Source of the DNA: Sambucus nigra | Lineage: Eukaryota > Streptophyta > Magnoliopsida > Dipsacales > Adoxaceae | Direction: 5' to 3' | Length of the DNA stretch: 64,000 bases | Assembly: GCA_949130495.1 (NCBI GenBank) | Contig: OX422207.1 | Location: 837,625,573-837,689,572 of the forward strand | In this document: one piece after another, positions 23,911 to 37,394 of the stretch | Numbering within the stretch: the stretch's first letter is position 1 | How the letters are laid out: every line of letters starts with the position of its first letter | Notes under the pieces: model-generated | What the model was told of the DNA's origin: nothing | What the model saw: only the letters and a program-made list of their open reading frames with translations | Databases searched by the model: none | Made by a program: the position numbers and the translations under genes

Positions 23911-24231
23911 ACTCTTTGACCTGTATAGTTTTTTCCCTTTGTCCATTTGAGACAAAATGGGGTGAAATTTGAGTCTAATGGAAGTTCATTCATTCTGTGC
24001 ATATTCTAAAACGCTTAATGTCAGTGATTATTTATAGGACTATGTACAGTTAATCTCAACAGTTGTAATAGGATATTGAATTGTAATTAGTTGAGTTATG
24101 TAATTTTCTTTTCTAGGATATGGGTAGATAGAATATTTGTATAGGAATAGGGTTTTTCTCTTTCTCTTTGTTTCCCTACGAGTCCAAGATGACTCAAAGG
24201 AGATATTGTCTCATATTTCGAAAAGGGGAGA
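23911..24231 (+). other. Sirevirus 3' non-coding region and polypurine tract
   Basis: No env-like gene is visible. The polypurine tract AAAAGGGGAGAT at 24220-24231 directly precedes the 3' LTR. Confidence 0.85.
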
Positions 24232-26222
24232 TTGAAGTACCTTATACTCTTGACTCACTTGAGTTTACATTATATAAGTGCTCATCTAGTTTGGAAATAG
24301 AGACAAAATTAAGTCCATTCCTTAGAATACCAAAGAGCCTCAGACACTACAATACAATTCATTCATCTTGTTTGATTGATCAAAGGTATACTTACAAACA
24401 CTCACACACGTTAGGACTGCATACATTATTCATATATTTCACAAATTGTTTGCCTATGTATTGTGTGTGATAATTTCCCTTAAAACATTTTTTAATAATT
24501 TTTTTGGGAATTTTTATTGATTTTTAAAACAATTGTTTCATAATTAAAATTGGAATTAAAATTCTTTGGAGTCATTCTCTAATTTCTGATTGTTGATTTT
24601 ATTCCTATAAAGTTCACTTGGGTAGGATCCGAAAGCGCTGAAGACATTAGGGTGTGTTTGAAATTATTTTTAAAATGCGTGTTTGTGGTCTGTTACTTAC
24701 CCTACAGATGTCGCACTCCTACTGGTTGATTGTATGTTTCTTTTAAGAGAAAAAATCGGTATTCATTAACAGCCCTTGGATTGAATTTATCAACGCCCTG
24801 AATGTGTCCTTGTCCCAATCCCTGTGAATCTCTCTTAGCCAATCAGAAAGTGTTTAACCAACCGCTTATCTTAAACCATTGGATGGAAGTCAATATGGCA
24901 AGACTTAATCTCAGCCATTGATTTTGAACCTCCTTCTCGATACTTCTCAGCCCAGTATAAAAAGAGGCCAACCCTCAGCCTTTGAGAAGTTTTTTTTACA
25001 CTTCGTCTAATCTAAGATAGAAGAGAGAGGAGGAAAAAAAAGAGAGAAATCACAGAGTTAGAAACCCTAACCCTAAGTCATTCCAAACACTTTATCAAAC
25101 CCTAACCCTCTTTTCAAAAACCAGTTTACACCAAACACCAACCCTAAGTGTTGAGAGTTTTTTAGTGATGGTTTGAAAGTTATTTCGTGCTGTAACCTCT
25201 TCATTTTAAGATCTTGTATCCAACTTAAACATTAGGTTAGATCTGTATTTATGTTTCATAAAAATCATAGATCTGGTCATTTTATGTTACAATACACTTA
25301 GATCTGCATTCTTAGTTTCTCATCTTGAGAAATTTTTTGTTGATTATTTTCTGTAAATGTTTTCATCTTCAAAATCAACAAAATCATTTTATGTTTCTAA
25401 ATCTTTTGAAACAAGACCTTTGACCTAGTTGGATTCACACTTGGCGGTTTTCAATTTCAAAAACATTTTCAAAACCCTGAAATTGATTAAGATCTTGAAA
25501 CATCTTCTGGGAAAGATAGCCGTGGATTCCAGGATCATTATAAAGGTCAAATAAGGTTTGAAGTTTAGGAGAACAGAGAAACTAAAAATCACAACATATA
25601 GATCCGGTTTGTAATTTTCTAAGACGGTTTGTATAAATAAGCGTGAGTGTGTGCATGCATTTGTTAGAGCACCATCACAAACATTTACACACTACAACAC
25701 TGAAAGTGTTGGTAATAAGATCTTTAAAGAAGAGTCGATGTAAAGTCTGGAACAAAGTGGAAGTTAAAAGACTGGGACAACCACATCAGCATTCAGATCT
25801 GTGGAAAATTTAGAAGGACACCAGTGGGTACATTCCTAAACTTGTATAGGACTGATTTGTGTGCATGTGTGTTATATAGTTTGTAACTGATATTTTTATT
25901 TTAGTGGATTTTTCTTTTTACTCCGTAGAGGGATTCGTGGATGTTTCCTCAGTTGGGTGAGGTTTTACCACGTTAAAAATCTCTTGTCATTAATCTTTCT
26001 ACATCTCCTCATCTCATTCTTGCTGGTGTACTGATTTAAACTGTTTTTGTTTTGTTTTTCAAGACTTGTTAACAAATCTTGAACTGATCTCGTGCATAAT
26101 TTATCAAACAGATCTTGTGATTAAACTGATTTGGTTTAAAGAAAATAGTTTCCTCAAAAAATAGTTCGGAGTTACTTAAATAGTTTAATCATGTATTCCA
26201 CGTCTTTAGTAACAGTTTTTCG
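24232..26222 (+). repeat. 3' LTR of the Sirevirus
   Basis: Matches the 5' LTR over its full length, with TATA box at 24956-24964 and telo-box motifs near 25065 and 25098. Its final dinucleotide is CG instead of CA, followed by the target duplication GGTGT. Confidence 0.92.
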
Positions 26223-27061
26223 GGTGTAAATAAAAGTGTTTAAGGAATTTTTCTTTGAAAAATAAACACTCAAAACATGAACTTTTTCTTTTTAAGTTGA
26301 GCTCTCTAAAACTCTCTCTAGGAGATGGATGATAGTGAAAAAGTTAACTCAAAATAGTTAGTTCCCGACTTGATAAATCTGTCAAAAGTTAGAGGGGAAA
26401 AGTAGTGGGATAGTGGTGAAAAACTGCCCAAAACTGCCAATTTAATTTCCCGCCCGAAATCTTGTTCGAACGAGATTTTCGTTCGAACGTAGTCTCATTC
26501 GAACGACCATTCTAATGAAGTTCCAGTGGCCTAATGGGAAATCTCATTGCCAAACTCATTCGAACGACATTCTCGTTCAAATAAACCAACTCGTTCGAAC
26601 GACAATATCGAACGAAGTTCCAGTGGATCGTTGGCAAACCTCGTTCGAACGAAATTCTCTTTCGCACGAAAAACTTATTCGAACGACAATTTCGAACGCA
26701 AACCCAGAAAGCTTATAATTCAATTTTTAGCCCAGAAACTTTATTTTAAAGTTTTAATGAAACCTTATGAAAGTAAACAATAGTTTAAACAAAACTTACA
26801 CCCAATTAAAATTGTTCCAAGCTCCTATATAAATATGTAATGCATTCATACCTTAGGAGTAAACGGAACAAACGTTGTTGACTTAGAAATGAGGCACAAT
26901 AAACTCGGAATTTGATGAAGATTTAATCTTAGCCGCTACATCTTCAACTTTAGAATGTCATAGGCTTGAAGTATGGTCAAGAACTCTATCTTATGACAAC
27001 GTTTTTGTACGGAATTGAACCAAAACTACAAAGGACTCAATTGGAAATTTTTGTCCTTATA
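26223..27061 (-). mobile_element. 5' LTR of TR-GAG-1, outer part
   Basis: Resumes the LTR interrupted at 9446. It is collinear with the left LTR at 2-306, 1501-1655 and 4225-4522 but lacks the two insertions found there. It ends TTATA where the partner LTR ends TTACA. Palindromic TCGTTCGAACGA-type 14-mers lie at 26462-26705. Confidence 0.85.
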
Positions 27062-28011
27062 TGATGTTATATTTTGCTAAACCTTCAGATCCCTACATCC
27101 TACATGCTTTTAGATTTTCATTTTATTTCGTTAGTTCGCAACCGTTTTTTTATAATAAACATAAAGTTTTTTGTTACTAACATAAACTAACAAGTTATTT
27201 GTTGTACTAGTTTTGATTTGCTGATTTTGTTTTAATACCTTTTTTGTAGTTGTCATGAGGAGCGTTGAGTGGTTCTACAAGGGTTGATTGGTTCGTACAA
27301 GGGGACCGATGGAACGAATACAACTTAAGGAGAGAGACACGGTGGTGGTAGCATTAATAGAGATGACATTGGAGACTGTGGCATTGGGCAATGGTGACGT
27401 TACTGAGATGGTGGGTTTTTATTTTGGTTTGTATTTTTTATTTAATGTAACATTAATAAGTTTTGATTGTGTTAGTTAGTGCATTTTGTAACGATTTAGT
27501 AATAATGATTATTATTACACTGATGAATTTGTAGTAGAAATGCAAAGTTTTGACTCTTGCCAAGAATTTGCTTTTATTGTTTGTTGTATTCCACTTCTTT
27601 TTATCAATGTGAGTGTGGTGACATACGGTGGATATTTATTTTAATATTTTAATTTATGTAAGTGTTCATAACACTTACAAAAGGAACACTGTTTTCCTTA
27701 CATATTAATATTTGTAAGTGTTTTGAACGGTTACAAAAAAATTATATATTTTCATTTGCAAGTGTTTATCACCGTTGTAAATTAAAAATGTTTGGTGAAT
27801 TTTGTAAGTGTTCAGAACACTTGCAATTTTTGTTGTAACGGTTTTACGCAACGGACATGTGTTCCTACTAAACACTTACAAATGACGTTTGCAACGGTTT
27901 TGAACACTTACAAATTTTTTGCAACACGCCAATTTGCAAGTGTTTTAAACACTTATAAATGGCATTTGCAAGTGTTTAAAACACTTACAAATCGCCTGTT
28001 TGGGTGTAGTG
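27062..28011. mobile_element. Right end of a second CACTA element
   Basis: Ends GGGTGTAGTG, the complement of a CACTACACCC terminus. Between 27655 and 27995 there are about ten copies of TTGTAAGTGTT / AACACTTACAA in both orientations, the subterminal pattern of CACTA elements. An open stretch at 27240-27480 is not recognised. No left end is visible; it may lie left of the window if TR-GAG-1 inserted into this element. Confidence 0.75.
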
Positions 28012-29504
28012 TGCCCTTCTCTAAGTTCCAATATGTTCAATAAATCATCACCAAAGATTTATCAAAGTTTGGGATTTAATCAACAATTGAAAAGAAAAAT
28101 ATTTCACCTTTCCCGGGGGGGGGGGGGAAGGGGGTAGTCGATTGATTGATCGTCAATCGATCGACAGTCTTGAGTCGATCAATCGATTGACCAGTTATAG
28201 CCCATATTTTCTACATTATTTTTCCTACAGGTTTCATACTTTTTTATCATCAAAACCTTTATAAAATAATCCCAAACTCCCCAATATTCATTCCATATGA
28301 TAAACCAAGATATATAAATGATTTCTAATAATCGAACCACCTAAAATCATCAAGAAGGTCACATTTAAAACATACCATTTCCAGAAAAACTCATATTTTA
28401 TATTTATCCATGAACATCATATAAACTCCAATTTTTCTTCACCAAATGATTCCCAATTTAATCTCATGAAATCCAGATCATATACCATCATATATCGATA
28501 ATTTCTAATGTAACAAAAACCATTTAAACATTATTAACATTAATCAATTTACTCAAATTCCATTTTATTCTCAAGAACTCTAATTTTTGACTTTATCATC
28601 AATAAGAGTGTAAATCCTATATTGCTTCAGAAGATAATATAAAATTCATGGAGTTTATTCAATAATCAAAAGAGATCACTCCTAGATAATATCCATTTCA
28701 AAGATCCATTTAAAATTATCACAAATTTATCTTTGATCATGCAACTTTTCAGAATTTTCCTTACCATCCTAATATGGACAATATAAAAGCTAAGATTGTA
28801 ATAATTAATCACTTGCCTCTAATTCGTAGGTCTAATCTGTTAGGGATGATACTCTACTGGTGGTCCTCTCTTTTTTCGGCCAACTTTTGGCAGTGTTGGT
28901 GGTGGCTCTTGGTGGTGCAAGGTGGTTATCATTTGGTTTCCTAGAAAAGTCTTTTCTTCTCCCATAGAAAGTCAATCAATCTCCCCTAAACCTTTTCCTC
29001 TTATTTTTGGTGAATGAACCTAAGCTCTCTAATATCCTCACTAATATAATAAAACCCAATTTCCATGTTTACTATTCACCTCCCTTGTAAAATGACCGAA
29101 ATACCCCTTTGGGGTCTCCTTTCGGTTCCAAAGAGCCCCGAGACCCAAATCAAACACCCAAGTAGACTTTTTTGACTATTTGAACCCTTTCGAACACTTG
29201 GGCGCAGTCAAAACGACCATTAGGATGACATAATAATAATTCACTTTTATTTCATTTAAATCTAGTCCCGACACGACATACTCACGCATCCCGACTTAAT
29301 TACCGAAATTGTGGTACACATAATTCGTGACAATATATAAAGTCATAATCATATATATTACTTTAATCACTAAGTAATATTAAACATAAATCACATATTA
29401 CTTTATTCTCGATTAATATATAAATCCGGATTAATTTCCAATTATATCACAATTAATTATAATTTATCCCATTTTAAAAGTCATTAAAAATACGGGGTAT
29501 TACA
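28012..29504 (-). mobile_element. Tekay/Del-like Gypsy LTR fragment
   Basis: On the minus strand it starts TGTAATACCCCGTA, the characteristic start of Tekay/Del chromovirus LTRs. It is cut on the left by the CACTA end at 28011. It contains a poly-G run (28116-28129) next to a cluster of ATCGATCGA-type palindromes (28139-28193). No gag or pol adjoins it. Confidence 0.7.
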
Positions 29505-30600
29505 TATCTCTCGGGATGAAATGGTGGTCGACACAATTTTGAGGTCTAAAAATTCAATAGTGGAAGATGTACCTTGATAAGGAAATTATATCTCAGTAGC
29601 CGAGGATGAGGAAGTTGGATCCTGTAGGTTTATGTGGGTTAATGGAATATCTTCAGTGGGTCGAGCAATGAAGGAGATAATAGAGCTCTGGTATCTGAGA
29701 AGAATGGATGCCGAGCGAGGGTGATCTTCCCTTATTCTCTGTTGGATTGACTAGAGAATTTTCCAGGCCGACAAAATTAACTTCAGATGGACGGGGAATA
29801 TCCTTCTTCATCTTCTCTGTAAAATAGAGAGATAAAAATCATTGTTAGTAACCAAATTAATTGATAGCCCAAACAGATAAAAAGTACACAAGAATAAACT
29901 AGTGTCGACCTATGCACTATCCCTCATAAGGGCAACGGGGCCCATTGTAGTCATCACCCTTAGGAATAAAGGCAACTAGTTAGTCTTTTACTATCAATCC
30001 ATGGTCCTAATAACCCTTATTGGAATAAGGTAAATTTAGTACCAGACCTCCGTTTGAAAATTTGGTCTTCCTTTAGAAAATATTGTCATTTGTGGCTCCC
30101 TCACTATAGTAACACTTTAATTCTTTTATACTTAGGTGGGTTCCAAAATGCTCATTAATGCAATGAACCCCATTTACTACCCTATATGTGTTGGGAGCCA
30201 CTTGGGATGGGACCACAACAAAATATTGGCAAAATTCAAGAAACAAAGGATTGCGAGGGAAGATTACCCCACATTCAATAATAAATATTTTTGGGATCCT
30301 GTAACCTTCCTCCTTGAGCAAACGTCACAAGGACCTTCTACGAACTATGTTTTCACCCCATCCAAAATCCTATATTTTCCCTAAATGTCTCCAAAGAACT
30401 CTCTTATACAACATACACCATTTCAACAAAAGAAGAAAGGAAAGACAAAGAAAATGGAGTTCTTACATAGAAAAAGAACACAACAACAACTCTCACACAA
30501 GTTGTGGAGTAGAAACTTTGATAATGAGAATAATAGTTTGAAATTCAAGGTGAGACAAATAAGGAGGGAAATGATGCTTTATCGGACCCTATGATGCCCC
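29505..30600 (-). pseudogene. Remnant with Transposase_28-like (putative gypsy type) segment
   Basis: The minus-strand frame 30321-30073 contains FCQYFVVVPSQVAPNTYRVV after a run of hydrophobic and basic residues. This resembles the FL-xx-L-xx-APSQLxPNxWR pattern of the plant Transposase_28 family, an accessory ORF of some Gypsy elements. The rest of the interval has no clear frame. It is identified by eye from one motif only. Confidence 0.45.
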
Positions 30601-31781
30601 TTGAGCTACACAAATTGAAATGATTAAGTGTATCCCCACTTCACATTTCGACGGCATCTCAGTTCCCCATAAATCAAAATGATCAGTGTATCCCTTGACG
30701 GTTCGTTATCTTTGATACTATTTACAAAATTGTCATTTGTTATAAAGAGATAATATGATATTCACAAGCCCTAAAGGTCAGAATCTGGACAAACATCTTC
30801 AGATAGAAAAATAACTCTTGACAAATAATACTCCATCATTTTGTCATTAAATCGCTCCAATCAAGAATGAAGTATTAGGTGCTTTTTTTATAATCTGAAA
30901 TAGCACGACCAAGTGAACCAATAAAAATTTTGGTCCGCACCATTGTCATACACGGTCAACACGCTAGCCTACCACCCCTAAGAATATGAATAGAAGATAA
31001 TGTGAACAGACACATGTGAGACTCTCAGCAGTCCCCATGCACATGCACGTGAAGAATATGCAGAAGCTAATTATAATGTAAAGATGTAAATACCTAATGT
31101 ATAAACTTTTTTCATCTCTTTATCTTCCTACTAATATAAGTAACTCACTACATCTCTCAGCTAAGGGTAACTGGAAAGAGTTATATAAAACCCTATAGAG
31201 TTCCTGAGAGGCATGTTCAACACCCTAATACATATTAACATTATACTCGCTGATGTAGGCACCTCATTGGGCAGAACCACATAAATCTTTGTGTCTCCTT
31301 CTTTGTCTCTCATCCCTCGCTAGTTTATATATTTCCCATTTTATTTGTAGTTTATAATTATTGGTTTAACTAACCTAAGACTCACCCATATCAACAAACC
31401 AATTTAGACACCAATAACGATGCAAACTAATTCATTTTTATCTAAACGTTTGACTAATTTATTATGAGATTGTCAAAATATTAGCCATCCCCCTCTGACC
31501 AATTCTGGCTCCGCCCTTAATAATGACCATTATGGTTCTACAGGATCAAAGGCCTTCTTATACAATCTCATGCCCACCGCCCATGCCCACAAGCATGATA
31601 TTTTTATATATTTTATATGTTTGACGTACCTAACTTTATTATTTATCTAAACTTTCTAAATTTCAAAATAAATCATAATTTCATATTAAATGTAAAATTG
31701 AAAAATTAGCCCCACTTACTTTAGCTTATGGTGTTCATGACCATTTCAAAAGTTCACCTATAAAATTTATAAAACAATATA
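30601..31781. other. AT-rich interval, no recognised gene
   Basis: I see no coding pattern, RNA gene or clear element boundary in this stretch. Confidence 0.5.
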
Positions 31782-31833
31782 TATATATATATATATATAA
31801 AGAGATAGATACAAAGAGAGAGAGAGAGAGAGA
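31782..31833. repeat. (TA)n and (GA)n microsatellite
   Basis: A (TA)n run followed by GATA and (GA)n, directly left of the MITE. Confidence 0.95.
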
Positions 31834-31965
31834 AAGACTCACCTACATCATGATGTATACATCATCCATACATAACACCTAATTCTAGGTCGTAAAAAAA
31901 ATTCAATTTTTTTTATTTTTCTTTTGTAATTAACCTATATATAGAGCATGATGTAGGTGAGTCTT
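31834..31965. mobile_element. Small foldback MITE
   Basis: A 19-bp perfect inverted repeat, AAGACTCACCTACATCATG at 31834-31852 and its complement at 31947-31965, bounds a 132-bp AT-rich unit. I could not define a target duplication, so the superfamily is open. Confidence 0.8.
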
Positions 31966-32056
31966 CTCCAATATATATAATGCTCTTGTGGGGATCGGAC
32001 ATGTGTCACTTGGTAGTAAGCCTAGAAATTATCGGCTAAATTATAGGCACACTCTC

Positions 32057-33840
32057 TGATAAGAAGCTTTTTTATGTATGGTCGTCTTCAAAAGTCAATC
32101 TCAAAATTCTCTTGAGTACCTAAAATTTTTTTCTAAACCAACTCGTATTGCAGTAAGTACGGGTATCAATCCAACTTCCAAGGTGAAACAATTATTGCGA
32201 AAACTTGCAATTCAAAAATTATTTTGTTTTTTGAAAAAATATTTTTTTTATTTAAAACAACTTCAAGGGAAAATTAACTAATAAATGCTAAAATTATGAA
32301 ATGACTAAATAACGAAAAATAATGTGCAACCGAGTGTGGAAAATGTGAGAATGTCAAGAGATGGGATTACAACGCATTATCAATTATTTTAATTTCTCAA
32401 TTTATTAATTTGAAATATTTCGAGATAATATTAAATCAATAATCTAACTCTCGTTACTATTATAAATTTAATAATATATTTTTTAGAAAACTAATTTAAA
32501 AATGTCACACGACGAAAAATTAAGAACTATAACGTGTTCAACAAAATTACCCTCTAGGGTCAATTTAACAAAAACAGTATGAATTCTCAAATTTCAACAA
32601 AGAATTAATATTGAAATTTCGGAAAAAACTTTCTCTAGTTCGATCCCTAAATTCAAACATTAATTTGTACAATTAATCTACTAACTCTCGTTACATAAAT
32701 TAATTGGTGACAATCAAAAATTAATTTTCTTAGAAATATAGCATTAATGAAATCAATTAATTAAATTAATATCCTACGCAGTGCATCCCACCCCTTGAAC
32801 AGGGTGACTAGCCAAGCATAATGAAATAAATAATCACAGTCACAAACATGGAACAACAAGTTAAAGAGTAGAGTAGGAAATACACTACACAAAAGTCTCC
32901 CTTTGAATTGATTCAATGAATCGCATTCATGTGAGTGTGCCCCAATGTTCTCACAAATCCAGCACTTGATTACAAGAATAAAAATAAAAACTAATCTTAA
33001 AGTTTATTCTAGCACTAAACTAATTTTTTTGTATTTTTTTTAAAAAAAAATTCCTAATCTAAATTGTATATAATATATAGTGTATCTCTCTTTTTTGTCT
33101 CTCTGTGCAGCCTCTTCTCTTCTTTCCCTTTTTTTTTTATAAGCCACAATGCTTCTTTGTGCATGAGAGATTTTGGGGATTGCATTTTGGGCTTGGGATT
33201 GATTCCGATTTTAAAGGGATTTGGGAGAGAGATGAAATGGGTTTGAATTTTTGGTATAGGATAGTGGTTTGAATCAGATGCAGGTTTGAGAGGTTTTGAA
33301 ATGGGGTTTTGGGTTTTTCGGGTTCATGGGTGCCTGGTTCGCGAACGCGGTTTGGCTGGAGGTGGTCCGAGTTTTTTGACGGGTCTGGAGGTATAAGGTG
33401 GGTATTTCCACGGGTAGGTCGGGGCAGGTGAGTTCGTGAGTTAATGGGTTAATGGGTATTGAAATGGTGAGAGAAAGGAGGATGGGTTTAAGGTTGGGTA
33501 TGGGAGGTTTTAGTTATGGAGGTTGTTTGGAAGAGGATAGAGAATCGTGGGTGTTTAGTGAGTAAGAAGATGGGATAGTGTTTGAGTATGTGAGGGTGTA
33601 GGAGAGTATGTGTGTGGTTGTGTGAGTTGGTTGGGTGTACGTTAGTTGAGTGTAAGTAAGAGTGTTGTGTGTGTTTAATTGGACCCTTAAATAAAATAAC
33701 ACTACCTAAAAAATAAAACTAGACTAAAATAAAAAATTAAATCTAAAAATAAAATTTTAATCTCTTACTATTTAGTATTCTTATTTTCTTTTTTTGGTTT
33801 TTTCCTCTAAAATTTATTATTTTTATTTTTAGGGTTTGTT
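32057..33840 (-). mobile_element. Inverted, truncated copy of the 1656-4219 LTR family
   Basis: Starts TGATAAG and runs as the diverged reverse complement of 4219 back to about 1950. A well conserved block at 32149-32190 corresponds to 4090-4140. The expected far end (about 280 bp) is missing or unrecognisable. The G-rich part at 33240-33690 corresponds to the C-rich core of the other copy. Confidence 0.8.
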
Positions 33841-34027
33841 GGATGGTAAAATTATTTGATCAGGTATTTTAACTATTAGCAATGTAATGTGAAAAAGAGT
33901 AAAACATAAAAATTTGAATAACATTATATGTATATGATATGTATTAACATATATAACATTGAAGATTAAGGTCTACGTTAATCAATTTCATAAATATTAT
34001 TACCAAGTACATAGTTTATTTTCTTCA

Positions 34028-34042
34028 CATACACACACACAC

Positions 34043-34119
<77 letters not shown>
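34028..34119. repeat. Compound (CA)n(TA)n(TG)n microsatellite
   Basis: CA repeats, then TA, then about 28 TG dinucleotides, ending exactly at the TR-GAG-2 LTR. Confidence 0.97.
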
Positions 34120-34124
<5 letters not shown>

Positions 34125-35341
34125 GTGGTCCTACACAAGTGTGTTTCAAATCAAACCAATTTTCACCAAAAAAAATTATCCAACTTTTAATTAGCACCAA
34201 ACCAAGTTGTGAAAAATCAATTCTTACTTTAAACCAATTTTATCTTGATTAATCATAAACATGCATAGTGATTAAAGCAAGTAAAGTGAAGTAGAGAATA
34301 CTCACAACGCAGGATGTACGAGGAAAAACTCAAGACGGAAAAAAACCTCGGACGGCCCAAGCCTGACAATCATTATAAATGTGGAATTACAAGGAATACC
34401 CAAAACTCACTCAACAACTCGATCCCCACAGGTCTTGACGCTCTTCTAATCTTCAAACATTCCTCTCACAGTGCCCACGTAGAAAGTCCTTCTTCCACGA
34501 TACATGTCCACAACACGCACGTCCAGTGAATGGCTTTGATACGTCTACGATGTCGAACAAGAAGTCCTTATCTTTTCTTCACTGCAAAACCCATATGTTC
34601 AAGTATAGAACAAACCTTCTTGGTGCAACAAGATCACATAAACATATAGTAATGATTACTCGGATCTTTGCAAACTCTAAGGATATGTTTAAGCTTTGAA
34701 ACCTTAGAAAAATATGTGCAAAACTCGTACTTGATTGAAAACTATTTTCCAGATTTCACCTTTTTAAATTTTGACGAAACCACGCTTTAAATAGGATTAA
34801 TTCGCCGCCTTGAAAAATGTGTCGCTCAAACGAGATTGTCCAGTCGTTCGTGTGACATGGCTATCTCGCTCGAACAAGTAGAGATATCATTTAAACGACA
34901 TGCATGTCAGTTTGACTTTTTCTTTAAAACGTTTCTTCAAAAGAGATCCAATTAAGTCAAACTCTTTTTCGAGCTTATCAAATAAAACATAATGTAAAAC
35001 ATTTAAAACACTTTTAAAACATTTTAAAATATTTCTTCACATAAAATTACATCCTTATCTTTTATAAAAACAATTATGAATCTCATTAACAATATGAATT
35101 CATACCTGTGTGATCTCGGAATGCAATTAACTTGAAGACGAATAAACTTGCACTAATTAAACTTCGGCATGATTAATTCTTTGAAGCTTTGACGCAACGT
35201 CTTTAATTTCTTCAATACGTCATATATCAAGTGGGATCGTAACAAAATAAAATCTCCCTATGACATATTACAAACATAGTTTTTTTCACGGAATTAAGTC
35301 AAAACAATACATGGACTCAATTGGAAATTTATGTCCTCACA
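34118..35341 (-). repeat. 3' LTR of TR-GAG-2
   Basis: 1224 bp, closely similar to 39345-40538. Contains a cluster of degenerate TCGCTCGAACGAG-type motifs at 34812-34895. Confidence 0.9.
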
Positions 35342-37394
35342 AATGTCCCCCTTTGACTATTCGTGGACAAAACTAAACCAGTGAAATGCCTAAGCTGGGT
35401 CGTCAAAAATTACAGGACACGGACTAGTATATGAAGCACCGACAAGCATGAACTGTCTGAATGTGATGTAAACTTGAAATCTCGAATCTCTGAAGCATAC
35501 CTACACACATGAAACAGACAAACAAATACCCAGTGAAGTATGATGGAACAAATGAAACCAATATATATATCCAAATGATACCAATTTTACAATAGATACC
35601 AATATGAATAAACTCTGAAAAATCACTTGTTAAACAATTGAGCAACAAAGTGATACCAATTTGTATATCAATTTGTAAAATATGTAATAAAAAACATGCT
35701 CAATAAATCTCAAATATCCCCCTACATCACATACATCTCTCCCCCTTTTTGTCTCAAATAGAAAATCCGGTGAAAAGATAAATGAATCAATCAAGTATCT
35801 ACCATGAGAATATACTAATTAAAAATCCCTAGATAATCATGAAATAACCAGCTAAATATGATCAATAGATGGTAAATCTGTAGCTAGTAAACCAGGAATC
35901 ACACAAAGAATATGGCAAACTAATCAGGTGTGATAAATGGAATCATATGCAAAATATCAATATTGAAACAATATAACCTGCATATAAACCAGTCAGTTCA
36001 GAAAGCTTCCAGCAGAACCAAAAAATATACCAAAATAACCAGGGAGTTGCAAATAAAAAGAAGCAAAAAATCCCAGACTGTTGTTCGAACGAGCCAATGA
36101 CGTCGCTCAAATGAGATGAGGACGTTGCTCGAACGAGACTTCTCGCGACATGGAGATGTCATTTGAACGACTTCTTGCGACAGGCCAAATTTTCCCAGCT
36201 TCCCAAAAATATCATAAACTTTTGTCCAGTGAAAAAATTTCCAGAAAAAAATGCTAGGAAGGGGTTAACAGCAGTAAAACAGTGCTAAAATAGTAAGCTT
36301 TTTACCCAAAATGCAAAAATGCATAAAAACTAACAATGCGAGTTACATGCAAACATAGTACCGATGTGCTCAAACATGGACATGGAATATATGGGCGTGA
36401 AACTACAACAAATGAGTCACAATTCCAACACATCGAAAAGATCAAGAAGCTCTAATTGATAGCGATAAATTATCAAACTTTATCATAGCCATATGACAAT
36501 TAAAGTGTGAGCTTAATGAACTAAACATACTACATGCACACAAATAAATTTTTTTGACAATTCTACAAATAATAGCGTCAAATTGCAATGTTTCAACACT
36601 AAGATTAGTTATGCAAACCCGTTTAAATTTTCTCCAACCAAACTCCCTCATAAATATATATTTTTTCAAGTTATTTTGAGGTTTCTAGCATTCTTAACTT
36701 ACAGAAAATCTTATTGTCCCTTTTCTTAACATTTTGCCTTTTCTTTTGGGCTCTTTTAAACGGTGGCTTTCACGACAAGTTAATTTTGAACTCTCGCAAC
36801 CCTTTCCCGTGAATCACTCATCATTTTTTCAATTAGGTTCCAATTCAAATTCTAATGGTAAACAGTTCTTATATGCACACTTCTCCTTAAGTCTACTTAC
36901 GCATAGATGACAAGATTGAGATAAGGGCGCCACACCAAATTCAAATATGCAAGAGAAGTCAAACATCCATATAAACTCGTGCTTGTGTGCAATGATGGCA
37001 TATATACAAACTCGAATCAAAATGCATATCAAGTTTGAAACAACCCTATATAAACAATGGTTAAGATCATTCTAAGCATCGATAATATGACCAAATGTCC
37101 TAGCCACATGAATAATGAAACTATAGGGGCAGGGGGTTCAAGCTCACCAATATGCCACATCCAACATGTAAACTCAAAAACAAAAAACTGAAAATATTTT
37201 TGGCTTTTCAAACATATTTTAACTCAAATAAAAGCAAAATCTTTTTAGTTTTCAAAAGTTTTCTCAAAAACAAAATCTTTTTATATTTTCTTCAAACAAA
37301 TGAAAGACTATAATACAAAATGATACACAAGTCATTATACTAGCAATGAATATAGTATGAAGAAAACTAGCATATGAAAAATATGGCAACACTA
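35342..37394 (-). other. Non-coding internal region of TR-GAG-2
   Basis: Occupies the place of pol but shows no pol motif. It includes another cluster of TTCGAACGAG-type palindromes (36082-36165). Structurally it matches 4523-6599 in TR-GAG-1. Confidence 0.75.

Larger units (their letters stand above)
9447..26222 (+). mobile_element. Sirevirus-type Copia retrotransposon, degenerate, with CACTA insertion
   Basis: Two ~2-kb LTRs (9447-11445 and 24232-26222) bound a gag-pol region on the plus strand. The 5-bp sequence GGTGT flanks both sides (9442-9446 and 26223-26227). Without the CACTA insertion the element is about 9.8 kb, in the Sirevirus range. The order gag, protease, integrase, RT, RNase H is the Copia order. 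Motifs such as NPVQHSRTKH in RNase H and HMTG in protease fit the SIRE/Maximus lineage. The right LTR ends CG rather than CA. About 20 differences in the first 250 bp of the two LTRs indicate an old insertion. Confidence 0.93.

Noticed and set aside
23911..24231. Possible env-like gene, as some Sireviruses have
   Set aside because: Only 320 bp to the LTR and no open frame of note.
33514..33702. Thr/Tyr-rich open frame
   Set aside because: Low-complexity translation of a TG-rich stretch in the inverted LTR copy.
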